Assembly: GCF_000819865.1 (NCBI RefSeq)
Contig: NZ_CDDF01000001.1
Span: forward strand, 471,981 to 535,980
Source: Aeromonas eucrenophila
Lineage (GTDB): Bacteria > Pseudomonadota > Gammaproteobacteria > Enterobacterales > Aeromonadaceae
Length of the DNA: 64,000 nt
Reading direction: 5' to 3'
Numbering within the stretch: the first letter of the stretch is position 1; each line of letters starts with the position of its first letter. Shown here piece by piece: positions 56,680 through 64,000 of the stretch. Under the pieces are notes generated by a model that made no database searches, was not told the origin of the DNA, and saw nothing but the letters and a program-made list of their open reading frames with translations. The position numbers were made by a program, and so were the translations under genes.

Positions 56680-59454
56680 ATGAGCCCACATGCCAGTCCC
56701 AATGACCATAGGCGGTATCACTATCTGGAGCTGGCAAACCGGCTCAGGGTCTTGCTGATCTGCGACCCGGATACCGACAAATCCGCCGCCTCTCTGGCCG
56801 TCAACACCGGCCATTTCGATGATCCCGTCGACCGCCAGGGGATGGCTCATTTCCTCGAGCATATGCTGTTCCTCGGTACCCGTACTTATCCCAAACCCGG
56901 CGAATACCAGCAGTTCATGAGTCGCCACGGCGGCAGCAACAACGCCTGGACCGGGACCGAGTTCACCAACTTCTTCTTCGATATCGACAACGGCTTCTTC
57001 GAGGCCGGGCTCGACCGCTTCTCCCAGTTTTTCATCTGCCCCACCTTCGCGCCGGAGTGGGTCGACAAGGAGCGCAACGCGGTCGACTCCGAGTATCGCC
57101 TCAAGCTGCAGGACGATGTGCGACGCAGCTATCAGGTCCATAAAGAGACGGTCAACCCGGCCCATCCCTTCTCCAAGTTCTCGGTCGGCAATCTCGATAC
57201 CCTGGCGGATCTCCCGGGCCGGGATCTGCGCTCCGATCTCATAGCATTCTACGAACAACACTACAGTGCGGATCGCATGGCGCTGGTGATGATCTCCCCC
57301 GAGTCCATCGAAACCCAGCTCGGCTGGTGCGATCGCTTCTTTGGCCCCATCCCGGATCGCAATCTGGGCGAGCCCACCCTCTCCGCCCCACTCTACCGGC
57401 TCGACGATCTCGGCATCTGCATTCAGATAAGGCCGGTCAAGGAGAGCCGCAAGCTGGCGCTGACCTTCCCCCTGCCGAGCGTGGATGAGTTCTACCAGCA
57501 AAAACCGCTCACCTTCCTGAGCCACCTCATCGGCTACGAGGGGGACGGCAGCCTGCTCTCCCTGCTCAAGGCCCGTGGCTGGGTCAATCAGCTCGCCGCC
57601 GGCGGCGGCGTCAGCGGTGCCAACTTCAAGGATTTTGGCGTGAGCTTCGGCCTCACCCCCCTCGGGCTTGAACATGTCGACGAGATAGTGGCCGAGCTGT
57701 TTGGCTACCTGAAACTCATCGAGCGCGACGGCCTGCAGGCCTGGCGTTATGACGAGAAACGCAGCGTGCTGGAATCGGCATTTCGCTTCCAGGAGCGGGG
57801 CCGGGCGCTGGACACCGCCTCCGGCCTGGTGCTGAACCTGTTCAGTTACGCCCCGCAAGATCTGCTCTACGGCGACTACATGATGCGGGAATATGACGAG
57901 GCGCTGATCCGCCGTTTCCTCGCCAAACTCACCCCCCACAACCTGCGCATGACCATCCAGGCGCCGGAGGTGAACACGGATCGCCTCGCCCGCTGGTATC
58001 AAACTCCCTACAGCGTCACCCCCATCGCGGAGGCGGACAAGATCCGCTGGCAACAGAGCGAGCCGGACCCGGCCCTGCATCTGCCCAGCCCCAACCCCTT
58101 CATCAGCAACCGGCTGGACGCCCGGGCGCCGTCCCTGCCCGCCGACATGCCGGCCTGCCTCATCGACAGGCCCGGTTTTAGGCTCTGGCACCTGCACGAG
58201 CACCTGTTTGGGGTGCCCAAGGGCAACCTCTACATCTCCATCGACAGCGAACACGCGGTCAAGAGCCCGCGCCACATCGCCATGGCCCGCCTCGCGGTGG
58301 AGCTGCTCACGGATCACCTCAACGCCCTCACCTACCCGGCAGAGCTCGCGGGGCTTGGCTACCAGATCTATGCCCACCAGGGTGGCTTCACCATCAACAT
58401 GAACGGCTTTGCCGACAAGCAGCCGCTGCTGCTGGACATGATCCTCGGCAACCGCACCCTGGGGTATCCGGATCCGGCCCGCTTTAGCGAGATCAAGGAG
58501 CAGCTCATTCGCAACTGGGAGAACCAGTCAAAGACAAGACCCATCTCCCAGCTGTTCAATCAGCTCACCAGCCTGCTGCAGCCCAACAACCCGCCGTTCG
58601 AGCAACTGCTGCGCCACCTGCGCACCATTCGCCTGGACGAGATGCCCGACTTCGTCGCCCAGCTGTTTGCCAAGGTACACGTGGAAACCCTGATCCACGG
58701 TGACTGGGACGCGGCCGAGGCACTGGATCTGGCGGCGCTGCTGGAGCGCCACCTCGGTGACAACAGCCAGCCCAGCGCCGAGACCCGCCGTCCCCTCATC
58801 TCCATTCAGGACAGAGGCACCCTCATTCGCGAGCAGGGTTGCGAGCACGAAGACTCGGCGCTGCTGGTCTACTACCAGTCCCGCACCGTGCGGCCACGGG
58901 ATCTCGCCTGCTTCACCCTGGCCAACCACATCATGTCATCCACCTTCTTCCACGAACTGCGCACCCGCCAGCAGCTCGGCTACGTAGTGGGCGCCGGCAA
59001 CCTGCCCCTCAACCGCCATCCCGGCCTCATCTTCTATATACAATCGCCGGTGGCTGGGCCCCAGATCCTGCTGGATGCGGTGGAGGAGTTCATCGATCTC
59101 TTCCCCATCGCCATGCTGGAGTTCACCGAGCAGCAGTGGCAAGACAGCAAGGCCGGTCTGCAGGCACAGCTCAGCGAGCGGGACGCCAACCTGCGCAGCC
59201 GTGGTCAGCGGCTCTGGGTCAGCATCGGCAACAAGGATCTCGGCTTCGATCAGCGGGAACGAGTGTGCGAGGAGGTCGGCAACCTCAGCCGCGCCGATCT
59301 GGTGCGCTTTATCACCCAGCTAAGATCGAGAACATCGGACAGGCTGATCCTCTGCAGCTATGGCCTTGGCCATGAGCACGATGAGCGGATCACCGGCCAG
59401 TTTATCGACGATCCCAAGGCATTTCGGCTCAATGCCAGCACCTTCGACGCCTGA
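56680..59454 (+). CDS. M16-family zinc peptidase (insulinase type)
   Basis: A 924-residue metallopeptidase with the inverted zinc motif HFLEH (His57, Glu60, His61) in MAHFLEHMLFLGTRTYP and the third ligand region ERNAVDSEY, followed by inactive M16 domains, as in protease III/insulysin. Unlike E. coli PtrA it shows no signal peptide, so it is probably cytosolic or exported by another route. The C-terminal TRQQLGYVVGAG is typical. The ribosome site is weak. Confidence 0.9.
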   Translation: MSPHASPNDHRRYHYLELANRLRVLLICDPDTDKSAASLAVNTGHFDDPVDRQGMAHFLEHMLFLGTRTYPKPGEYQQFMSRHGGSNNAWTGTEFTNFFFDIDNGFFEAGLDRFSQFFICPTFAPEWVDKERNAVDSEYRLKLQDDVRRSYQVHKETVNPAHPFSKFSVGNLDTLADLPGRDLRSDLIAFYEQHYSADRMALVMISPESIETQLGWCDRFFGPIPDRNLGEPTLSAPLYRLDDLGICIQIRPVKESRKLALTFPLPSVDEFYQQKPLTFLSHLIGYEGDGSLLSLLKARGWVNQLAAGGGVSGANFKDFGVSFGLTPLGLEHVDEIVAELFGYLKLIERDGLQAWRYDEKRSVLESAFRFQERGRALDTASGLVLNLFSYAPQDLLYGDYMMREYDEALIRRFLAKLTPHNLRMTIQAPEVNTDRLARWYQTPYSVTPIAEADKIRWQQSEPDPALHLPSPNPFISNRLDARAPSLPADMPACLIDRPGFRLWHLHEHLFGVPKGNLYISIDSEHAVKSPRHIAMARLAVELLTDHLNALTYPAELAGLGYQIYAHQGGFTINMNGFADKQPLLLDMILGNRTLGYPDPARFSEIKEQLIRNWENQSKTRPISQLFNQLTSLLQPNNPPFEQLLRHLRTIRLDEMPDFVAQLFAKVHVETLIHGDWDAAEALDLAALLERHLGDNSQPSAETRRPLISIQDRGTLIREQGCEHEDSALLVYYQSRTVRPRDLACFTLANHIMSSTFFHELRTRQQLGYVVGAGNLPLNRHPGLIFYIQSPVAGPQILLDAVEEFIDLFPIAMLEFTEQQWQDSKAGLQAQLSERDANLRSRGQRLWVSIGNKDLGFDQRERVCEEVGNLSRADLVRFITQLRSRTSDRLILCSYGLGHEHDERITGQFIDDPKAFRLNASTFDA

Positions 59455-59483
59455 ACCCCTTCACAACAGCAGATGATGGACAA

Positions 59484-59640
59484 TAAAAAGCCGACCCTCG
59501 GGTCGGCTGGAAATACCATTATCAATTGCGACCAAAGCCGCCAAAAGTGAACATGAGCGTGAAAATCAGACACTGAGCTGATAACGAGCCAGGCGAGATA
59601 ACCAGAGCGCACCGGCCGAGACCAACAGTGATTGAGAAAC
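59484..59640 (-). ncRNA. Candidate FNR-activated small RNA (FnrS-like)
   Basis: A predicted transcript of about 157 bases starts near 59640, set by an FNR box and -10 element, and ends at an intrinsic terminator (AGCCGACC/GGGTCGGCT, 59489-59508, then TTTTTATT). It lies downstream of tpm on the same strand in a gap with no coding gene on that strand. The layout (FNR box centred 41.5 bases before the start, short RNA, GC stem with GCCGAC) is that of enterobacterial FnrS; the octamer CAATTGAT is also shared, which could be chance. Expression is unproven. Confidence 0.6.
59489..59508 (-). terminator. Intrinsic terminator of the candidate small RNA
   Basis: AGCCGACC and GGGTCGGCT (with CTCG/CGAG between) form a strong stem. 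The T tract is on the minus-strand side only, so it does not serve the M16 gene on the plus strand. Confidence 0.8.
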
Positions 59641-59646
59641 AGGATC

Positions 59647-59688
59647 ATCTTAAACAGAGCCCTGCACCACCACGTTGATCTACGTCAA
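59647..59688 (-). promoter_or_regulatory. Class II FNR-dependent promoter
   Basis: TTGATCTACGTCAA (59675-59688) matches the FNR box TTGAT-N4-ATCAA with one mismatch. On the minus strand a -10 box TAAGAT (59647-59652) lies 22 bases downstream, the exact spacing that puts FNR at -41.5. Confidence 0.65.
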
Positions 59689-59735
59689 AAGAGGTAAAGA
59701 GAGTCTCAGGCTCGTGATGCTTTCACGCTTGCCAC

Positions 59736-60383
59736 TCAGGCGCGGCGAGTCAGACGATAGGCCACTTCATCGAAATAGGAGAGCTGACCGGACTGCACCC
59801 TGGGGTGATCCAGCTCGGCCGACCGACCCAGCACCTCCACGCCAAAATCACGCTCGAACAGGGTGCGCACCTCCATCTCCCCCACCGAAAACGGCGGCTG
59901 CTTCTGCTGCTCCGGCTGATATTCCAGGGTCACCAGCAAGACTTGCCCATTCGGCTCGATGAGGCAGCTCATCAGCTCCGCATATTGGCGGCGCATGGGG
60001 GTTGGCAACGCGATGAGCGCGGCCCTGTCGTAGGCCAGCCGATAGCGACGGCCCAGCGCGGGAGCCGCGAAGAAATCCCCCTGATAGAGGCTCAGGGTGC
60101 CGTGTCTATGGCAGCGATAAGGCCCGACCTCGGTCACTGTCTCGGTGAGATCGTTTTCACTGAAAAATTGGCCGATGGCCAGCTCAGATAGTTCGAAGCC
60201 ATCGATGGGATGACCCTGCCGATTGAGCCAGAGCATGTCGCCGGACTTGCCGCACAGGGGCACCAGCACTGGCTCTTCCCCTTTTCTGGCCAACCAGACG
60301 TCTTGCAACCAGCGATTGAAATCCGCCTGATGAAAGCCTATCCGGTTCTCTTTCCACCTCTGATGCCAAAACTCAGCTTCCAT
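59736..60383 (-). CDS. tpm: Thiopurine S-methyltransferase
   Basis: A 215-residue class I SAM-dependent methyltransferase of the TPMT family. WLVPLCGKSGDM-like VLVPLCGKSGDMLWLNRQGH (about 40-59) is the SAM-binding region and YDRAALIALPTPMRRQY follows the family pattern. The bacterial enzyme methylates thiopurines and also selenium or tellurium compounds. Two ATG codons (60386, 60383) lie behind AGGAGGACG; the second is better spaced. Confidence 0.93.
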   Translation of the reverse strand: MEAEFWHQRWKENRIGFHQADFNRWLQDVWLARKGEEPVLVPLCGKSGDMLWLNRQGHPIDGFELSELAIGQFFSENDLTETVTEVGPYRCHRHGTLSLYQGDFFAAPALGRRYRLAYDRAALIALPTPMRRQYAELMSCLIEPNGQVLLVTLEYQPEQQKQPPFSVGEMEVRTLFERDFGVEVLGRSAELDHPRVQSGQLSYFDEVAYRLTRRA

Positions 60384-60588
60384 CATCGTCCTCCTGTCAT
60401 GTGCAATGATGCATCAATATCACAACTTCACCGGGGCGGCGCAAGCCTTGTCGACCCTGGCCTGCCCATTTCATCGGGCCATCGCCAGCAGCATTAAATG
60501 TGCATTAACTTCACTTTTACAGGTGCGTTTGACTACCAATTCGCCATCTTGCAACGCTTTATCTGCAGGACTCACCACCCACAGCCGT

Positions 60589-61953
60589 TTATGCCATCAG
60601 TGGCGCCATCTCGGCCCTCAACGGCAGCTGGATCTGACCAAGTCGGGCATGGATCTCGGCAAAACTCGGCCGCAGGGTCATCTCCGGGCGCTGGCATTCG
60701 TTAGCCAGTCGATGGAACGCCTCGCACGCGGCCGCCGTCGCCGGGCACAGCGCCAGCAATTCTTCGAGCAGGCAGCCAAAGGCGCGCACCTCCAGCCGCT
60801 CCAACCGGGTGGCCAGCAGCGGCGTCCCCAGCGGGTAGAAGGAGGCTGCGCCGAAGTCCCCGAGCAAGGCGCGGCCCTGCCCGTCGTGCAAGATGTTATG
60901 GCCGTAGAGATCCCCGTGCATGACGCCCGAGCGGTGCAGATGGGCCGCCGCAGAGGCTATCTGGCTGGCCATCTCCAGCGCAGTCGCCAGGGTGAGATAG
61001 AGCCCGGTCGGATAGATATCCCGGGTGCAGGAGTCGAGGCTGGGTGGCCCGGCCAGGTTCACAAAGGCCGGGTCGATGAGCGCCATCCCCAGGGCGGGGA
61101 TGCCGGAGGGGTGATCGCTCACCCGACCCATCACCTCGATCAGCGCCGGATGCCGACCCACCGCCATGGCTGCCGTCATCTCGGCCGCCGGCAGACCGTC
61201 GCTGGTCATGGCCCCCTTGAACAGCTTGAGTGCCAACTCTTGCGGCTGCCCCGCTGCTTGCCCCAATTCGGGGTGCCAGTGAGCACGGTGAATGGCGCCG
61301 GATGCCCCCTGCCCCAGCAGCTCGCCCACTTCCAGCGCTTGCCAGGGAATCTCATCGACGGCGACCTCGGTACCAGCCTGCAGCTCCCACGCCTCGGCGA
61401 AGGGATTGCCCGCATAGGCGAGCCAGGAGAGCCGCGGCAGGGAGAGCAGCCACTCGGGCAACGCCTCAAGCCGGTTGGCAGAGATGCGCAGCAACTCGAG
61501 GCGCTGGCAGTTGACTAGGCTCACCGGCAATTCAGTCAAGCGGTTGCCCGCCAGCATCAGCTTTTGCAGGGAGGCACACTGACCCAGCTCCTCAGGCAGA
61601 TGCTCAATGGCGTTATCGGTCAAGATCAGCCAACGCAGCCTGGTGGGGAGCGATTGGGGGGATACCACGGCGATCCGGTTGGCCTTGAAACCCACCATGG
61701 TGAGCGCTGGGCAGTTCCCCAGCACCTCGGGTAGCGCGGTGAAGTTGTTCTCGGAGCAGAAGATGATGCGAAGCTTGGTGCATTCGGCCAGTTCGCCCGG
61801 CAGCTCGCTCAACTGGTTGCCGGTGAGATCCAGCACCTCCAGCGTCTCTTTGAGGCTCAAAATCTCGAGGGGGAAAGTCGTCAGATTTTCACAGAGCTTC
61901 AGATGGCGAGCACCGTTCAACTCGCCAGCGTGCAGCTGTTCCAGGGTATGCAT
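60589..61953 (-). CDS. Leucine-rich-repeat protein kinase
   Basis: A 454-residue protein with two parts. Residues about 15-185 hold seven or so leucine-rich repeats (LEVLDLTGNQLSELPGELAE type). Residues about 200-430 form a protein kinase fold: Gly loop LGQGASG (203-209), Lys233 in ALKLF, catalytic HGDLYGHNIL (His336, Asp338, Asn343) and DFG 356-358. The key residues are kept, so activity is likely. No membrane segment or signal peptide is seen, so it should act in the cytosol. Target and role are unknown. Confidence 0.85.
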   Translation of the reverse strand: MHTLEQLHAGELNGARHLKLCENLTTFPLEILSLKETLEVLDLTGNQLSELPGELAECTKLRIIFCSENNFTALPEVLGNCPALTMVGFKANRIAVVSPQSLPTRLRWLILTDNAIEHLPEELGQCASLQKLMLAGNRLTELPVSLVNCQRLELLRISANRLEALPEWLLSLPRLSWLAYAGNPFAEAWELQAGTEVAVDEIPWQALEVGELLGQGASGAIHRAHWHPELGQAAGQPQELALKLFKGAMTSDGLPAAEMTAAMAVGRHPALIEVMGRVSDHPSGIPALGMALIDPAFVNLAGPPSLDSCTRDIYPTGLYLTLATALEMASQIASAAAHLHRSGVMHGDLYGHNILHDGQGRALLGDFGAASFYPLGTPLLATRLERLEVRAFGCLLEELLALCPATAAACEAFHRLANECQRPEMTLRPSFAEIHARLGQIQLPLRAEMAPLMA

Positions 61954-62183
61954 AACCGTTTCTCAATCTTGTCGTGGCCCTGCTTAACGACACTAAAGCA
62001 GACCATATGGCACCGCCGGACATGGGCCCGGCGGTTTAAAGAGAGGCATTATAGAGAACTCGGGCGCAGATCGCCCCTTTAGCAACAATCTTGGGGGGTC
62101 GTAGATGCGAATTTGCCCCATGCGGACTCCGGCAGAGTTAAGCTCGGTGGCTAGATTTGCGAATGGTGACATGGGAAGCCCTG
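61954..62183. other. Non-coding region upstream of the kinase gene
   Basis: About 230 bases hold the kinase promoter and one flank of the integron cassette. Nothing else is recognised. Confidence 0.4.
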
Positions 62184-62260
62184 CCGTTGAATTAAACGGC
62201 GTACCGCTTGCGGCACGCCCGAGCGACCGCAGGGAGCGTTTTTGAATGTGATGTTAGGAA
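62178..62260 (-). other. attC recombination site of an integron gene cassette
   Basis: Read on the minus strand: R'' core TTCCTAAC (62253-62260), the TTCAA box six bases on (62242-62246), an imperfectly palindromic middle (CGTGCCGCAAGCGGTACG), TTAATTCAA (62187-62195) and the R' place GCAGGGC (62178-62184). Spacing of all four elements equals the attC consensus TAAC-N6-TTCAA ... TTAAYTCAA-N2-GTTRRRY. The R' heptamer after its first G differs from consensus, as expected if that part is host flank. Confidence 0.75.
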
Positions 62261-62843
62261 TCGACCCGCGCACTAACTAATAGAGCCGTGGTTTATTGAA
62301 TGCAGCCAAACAACCTTTGTTCGTTTCATTGACTTGATTAGAAAACGCAGCTTGTTCTCTCAGTTCCATGCCCTTCGGCCCATCGACGATTTGAGCAATA
62401 GTGACGCGACACTCTTGAGGAGCCCATTTGAAACGAACTTCATAGTCAGCCCCGTCCTGAAATGAATACGAAAATGGTGTGCCGCAAAGATATGTCGTTA
62501 GGGCCGTCGTTTCCCCTCCTTGGAAAAGTCCGTATATCTGTTTGTTTGCCTCTACAAAGACTTCCTTCGCAGCATTGTCATGATAGTTCCACAGCGGCAT
62601 GCCTAACCGTTTCGGCGAGCTGTTAATCATCATCCCATTTCTGAGGCGAAGCCATTCAACTTCATTTGTCGTGCAGTTTTTATCCCCGTAGGTTCGCAGT
62701 ACTGATATCTGATTGGAATCGGTGACAAAGCGAACCCGCGCTAGCGGCCCAGTTTGTGGCTCTTGATACGTCAATGTGGAACAGGCTGCTATAGATAGAC
62801 TTGCCAGTATTGTGATGGATGGAAAGCGCATGAATATTCCTAA
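62184..62843 (-). mobile_element. Solitary integron gene cassette
   Basis: The cassette runs from TTAGGAA (behind the G at 62844) to the G at 62184 of the attC. When circularised, its 5' TTAGGAA would complete an R' core perfectly complementary to the R'' core TTCCTAAC. It carries one ORF and no integrase, and no second attC is seen on either side. This suggests insertion at a secondary site or the last survivor of an array. Confidence 0.7.
62277..62831 (-). CDS. Putative lipoprotein, cassette-borne
   Basis: A 184-residue protein with a lipoprotein signal: hydrophobic ITILASLSIAAC with the lipobox Cys17. The mature part has further Cys residues (near GDKNCTTNE, YLCGTPF, PQECRVT, NKGCLAA) and no family I recognise. 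Its GC content is well below that of neighbouring genes, a sign of foreign origin. The ATG at 62831 uses the AGGA of the cassette core site as ribosome site; an in-frame ATG at 62846 lies outside the cassette. Confidence 0.75.
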   Translation of the reverse strand: MRFPSITILASLSIAACSTLTYQEPQTGPLARVRFVTDSNQISVLRTYGDKNCTTNEVEWLRLRNGMMINSSPKRLGMPLWNYHDNAAKEVFVEANKQIYGLFQGGETTALTTYLCGTPFSYSFQDGADYEVRFKWAPQECRVTIAQIVDGPKGMELREQAAFSNQVNETNKGCLAAFNKPRLY

Positions 62844-62844
62844 C

Positions 62845-63506
62845 AATGATTAAATAGAAGGCGGTACTAATCCGATAGCAGAGCCTTCCGTATAACTCAG
62901 CTTCACCTTCATAACCGCCAAAAATTTTATTTTAAATCATAACATTACCAGAGTATCACTGGTGCCTTAACGTATTATCTTGACTTCCTTTTTTGCTTTA
63001 CCATACATAACTTTATAAAAAAAGATGATTAGGGCAGCCATGGAAAACACCAGTAGACCCGCCTACATGAACAAGTCTGGGCCATGATGCGCTTGTACCA
63101 ACCGTTACGCCCACTGACGCTCGCTTGCTCATACTATTCCCGAATAACAACCAAGCTACCGCCCGACAGCCTGATGTTTTTTTACCTGTGGCGTTTTTCT
63201 GGACTGGCTTATGAGTTACTCCGGAAAGACTGTGCCAAACGACTATCTTAGCGAACGAGACTGTGGAGGAAAGAATTGGATGATAATTTCCTGAGCAAGA
63301 TCAACAAACTAATCCACATGAGTGGTGATCTGTCGTATCGGCACATCGCATCAGCACGGGGCATGAAAACGGTGGTGTCGTATTTCATTCCCTAGCCCCA
63401 CTTCATCCCCATACCTTACCTTCCCCCCTAGAGCTGCCAAGTCGAGCACAGTGCCGCAGCCTCACCCAGCTCTGGGACCAACTTTCTTGCTATCCATTGA
63501 AAAAGA
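62845..63506. other. Accessory region without intact gene
   Basis: About 660 bases, lower in GC at the left. Only short open frames are seen, for example a 27-codon frame from an ATG near 63208 (MSYSGKTVPNDYLSERD) and a fragment KELDDNFLSKINKLIHMSGD followed by LSYRHIASARGMKT near 63270-63390. These look like pieces of decayed genes, none recognised. Confidence 0.45.
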
Positions 63507-63531
63507 AAAGACGCCACAAGGGCGTCTTTTT
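63507..63531. terminator. Intrinsic terminator
   Basis: AAAAGACGCC and GGCGTCTTTT form a perfect stem with A/T tracts on both sides, about 70 bases beyond the stop of the cystatin-like gene. Confidence 0.8.
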
Positions 63532-63599
63532 CATTGGTGAAGTTTGGAGGCTAACCAGTCGGTGGCTTCACCTCCTCCCCAGCTTTCCCCACTACCGGA

Positions 63600-63872
63600 T
63601 CAGATAGGGGTGATGGAAGTGATATGGGCCGAACCATCCAGAGACTGGAAGATCTGCACTACGGCCTCCCCGTGGATGGGGTTCGGCAGCGGCACCGTGC
63701 TCTTGCATTTGAAGCGGTAATTGGTGCCGGCCACCACCTGAGTCGAGACTTCGAAGGGTTGGTACTGCACCCCCACAAATCCTTTCAGTGCTGCATCGAA
63801 TACCGCCTGATCTTTTGCGGTCAACTTGTGGTATGCCGTCCATCCGCCAACAAGCACTGCTTGTTCTGACAT
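63600..63872 (-). CDS. Cystatin-like protein
   Basis: A 90-residue protein with the cystatin/stefin layout: a Gly pair near the N-terminus (LVGGW, 7-11), a helix (DQAVFDAALKGF), the central loop QVVAG (45-49, Q-x-V-x-G) followed by TNYRFKCKST, and a C-terminal strand pair. Cystatins block papain-like cysteine proteases. There is no signal peptide, so it would be cytosolic as stefins are. The usual Pro-Trp second loop is not evident (LPNPIHGEA takes that place). Inhibition is inferred from the motif only. Confidence 0.75.
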   Translation of the reverse strand: MSEQAVLVGGWTAYHKLTAKDQAVFDAALKGFVGVQYQPFEVSTQVVAGTNYRFKCKSTVPLPNPIHGEAVVQIFQSLDGSAHITSITPI

Positions 63873-64000
63873 AACAAACCCTCCGTGATTACTTGCCCTA
63901 CTCGTATGGCTGTTCGGGATCCGCCCCGTTTATTCAAGTGGTTTCCAGACTCCACCGGAGTGGCATACCGAAGGCCTGACGGTATGACCATGAGCCATGT
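63873..64000. promoter_or_regulatory. Upstream region of the cystatin-like gene
   Basis: It contains the inverted repeat CATACC (63964-63969) / GGTATG (63981-63986), a possible operator. A GGAGGG ribosome site lies just before the ATG at 63872. Confidence 0.35.

Noticed and set aside
59358-59648. An open frame of 96 codons on the minus strand overlapping the candidate small RNA
   Set aside because: Its ATG lies before the predicted transcription start, there is no ribosome site, and it runs through the terminator into the M16 gene.
1-64000. CRISPR arrays, tRNA, rRNA genes, prophage structural genes or a replication origin
   Set aside because: None was seen on reading through; no regularly spaced repeats and no tRNA-like cloverleaf signatures were noticed, though a dedicated search was not possible.

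Overview
The window reads as a chromosomal segment of an Aeromonas-like gammaproteobacterium. It is GC-rich with strong G/C third-position bias, and the proteins most resemble Aeromonas, Shewanella and Vibrio families (LolCDE, Mfd, YbiT, SixA, YtfK, SatP). It carries the conserved block tig-clpP-clpX-lon-hupB-ppiD. Species assignment is inference from protein recognition, not from a search.

Layout. (1) 1-1482: an accessory edge with a decayed IS1595-family transposase and a short N-terminal integrase-like fragment, sitting just downstream of the 4.5S SRP RNA gene ffs. (2) 1576-3893: a TauE/SafE permease and an ArcD-type antiporter. (3) 4274-18481: branched-chain amino acid catabolism. A leftward valine operon (mmsA, acyl-CoA dehydrogenase, enoyl-CoA hydratase, 3-hydroxyisobutyryl-CoA hydrolase, mmsB, SDR) diverges from a rightward leucine/isovalerate operon (liuABCDE plus its MerR regulator liuR). 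(4) 18775-31740: a DUF748 envelope protein, acetate uptake (SatP and the DUF485/ActP pair with a DUF294 signalling protein and an exonuclease), MtfA, a GNAT enzyme, an alanine/glycine symporter and a lone crotonase. (5) 31896-42390: YbiT, then PpiD, HU-beta, Lon, ClpX, ClpP and trigger factor, i.e. a protein quality-control block. (6) 42820-60383: YccF, YfbR, LolCDE, a PilZ-like protein, Mfd, Fbp, a peptide-binding protein, a DMT exporter, YtfK, SixA, an M16 protease and thiopurine methyltransferase. (7) 60589-64000: a second accessory edge with a leucine-rich-repeat kinase, a lipoprotein gene that has all the marks of a single integron gene cassette, decayed DNA and a cystatin-like protein.

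How it works together. The two divergent operons would convert valine- and leucine-derived acyl-CoAs to propionyl-CoA and to acetyl-CoA plus acetoacetate. A perfect palindrome in front of liuA is the likely LiuR site. SatP and ActP supply acetate to the same acyl-CoA pool.

Most notable observations: (a) three genes of the valine operon (mmsB, the acyl-CoA dehydrogenase and, weakly, mmsA) are each followed, directly after the stop codon, by a diverged second copy of their own 3' end; (b) an FNR half-site pair at exactly the class II distance from a -10 box, followed by a terminator, predicts an anaerobically induced small RNA downstream of tpm; (c) a solitary integron cassette with reconstructable attC and core sites; (d) tiny bridging ORFs that keep liu junctions in ATGA overlap. 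No CRISPR array, tRNA or rRNA was seen.
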